From positions 744,001 through 808,000 of the forward strand of contig CAUJCN010000002.1 of assembly GCA_963169855.1 (NCBI GenBank): a stretch of DNA of 64,000 nt, read 5' to 3'. The translations under genes and the position numbers were made by a program. Below the pieces are notes generated by a model. The model was not told the origin of the DNA and ran no database searches. It saw nothing but the letters and a program-made list of their open reading frames with translations. Below are positions 63,904 to 64,000 of this stretch, piece by piece; the stretch's first letter is position 1, and each line of letters opens with the position of its first letter. The stretch comes from Patescibacteria group bacterium. GTDB taxonomy: Bacteria; Patescibacteria; Dojkabacteria; J137.

Positions 63904-64000
63904 TTATTCTGTTACTACCTCTCTTCTCTTTTGTTTCATTATACTAATCGCTGAAACTAATTCAGTCTCGAAGTCCTTGATTGCGTTTACAACTCTAATC
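63904..64000 (-). CDS. C-terminal end of an unidentified gene (cut by window edge)
   Basis: The last 32 codons of a minus-strand frame are open to the window edge and end with TAA at 63906-63904. The peptide (VVNAIKDFETELVSAISIMK, then QKRREVVTE) is charged and helical. Too little is present to identify it. Confidence 0.4.
   Translation of the reverse strand, partial: IRVVNAIKDFETELVSAISIMKQKRREVVTE

Noticed and set aside
1..64000. Alternative genetic code with UGA as Gly (known in some CPR phyla)
   Set aside because: dprA and ruvA end at TGA in normal overlaps with topA and ruvB, and prfA is ordinary. No gene needs TGA read through.

Overview
The window is about 64 kb of AT-rich bacterial chromosome in standard genetic code 11 (TGA ends dprA, ruvA and other genes, so it is not the UGA=Gly code). 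Several things point to a Candidate Phyla Radiation (Patescibacteria) genome: short, diverged housekeeping genes in tight overlapping groups; ribosomal proteins with Lys/Ala-rich tails; a type IV pilus cluster without secretin or outer-membrane genes; one giant repetitive surface protein; almost no Shine-Dalgarno (SD) sequences; and AT-rich degenerate intergenic repeats. I cannot place it within the CPR from sequence alone. I see no prophage, plasmid, insertion sequence or CRISPR array.

Layout. 1-1.4 kb (minus): truncated cyclophilin, rlmB, rpmB. 1.6-1.9 kb: tRNA-Thr(TGT), tRNA-Tyr(GTA), tRNA-Thr(GGT). 1.9-12 kb (plus): unknown protein, dprA, topA, rpsB-tsf, frr, rseP, HAD-like protein, rpsU, dnaX. 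12-16 kb: ybaB-recR, rpsF-ssb-rpsR, ctpA, unknown. 16-20.6 kb: IMPase-like gene with a lost metal ligand, divergent from a DHH phosphoesterase; a junction of two broken genes near 18.73 kb; prfA; rpmE. 20.6-28.4 kb: degenerate MBL-like protein, dnaB, tRNA-Leu, two envelope proteins, yebC-ruvC-ruvA-ruvB, FN3 membrane protein. 28.5-39 kb (minus): non-coding stretch, C15-like peptidase, secreted subtilase, and a 2590-residue surface protein (N-terminal repeats, Asp-box propeller, S74 chaperone domain, coiled coil). 39-47.8 kb (minus): gyrA, gyrB, unknown proteins, a GT-C-like membrane enzyme, a holB-like gene. 47.9-58.7 kb (plus): type IV pilus cluster pilB-pilT-pilC, prepilins, pilD, pilM-pilN-pilO. 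58.8-63.7 kb (minus): rpsP, rnc-nusB-rpmF, rsmD-spoU-recG. A small membrane ORF and a truncated gene close the window.

The genes fit a small, probably fermentative or host-dependent cell that keeps replication, recombination and translation, and invests in its surface: pili, a giant adhesin-like protein, secreted and membrane proteases (subtilase, CtpA, RseP) and LCP/LytR_C-type envelope proteins. DprA, SSB and the pilus genes together are compatible with natural DNA uptake.

The most interesting signal concerns expression. Many start codons lie exactly six bases after a -10 hexamer (often TGATATAAT), so those mRNAs should be leaderless. Nearly all other starts lack an SD. The clear exception is rpsU (ribosomal protein bS21), which has AAAAGGAG just before its start. 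This mirrors the bS21/anti-SD autoregulation known from Bacteroidetes and may be the same control loop in a distant lineage.
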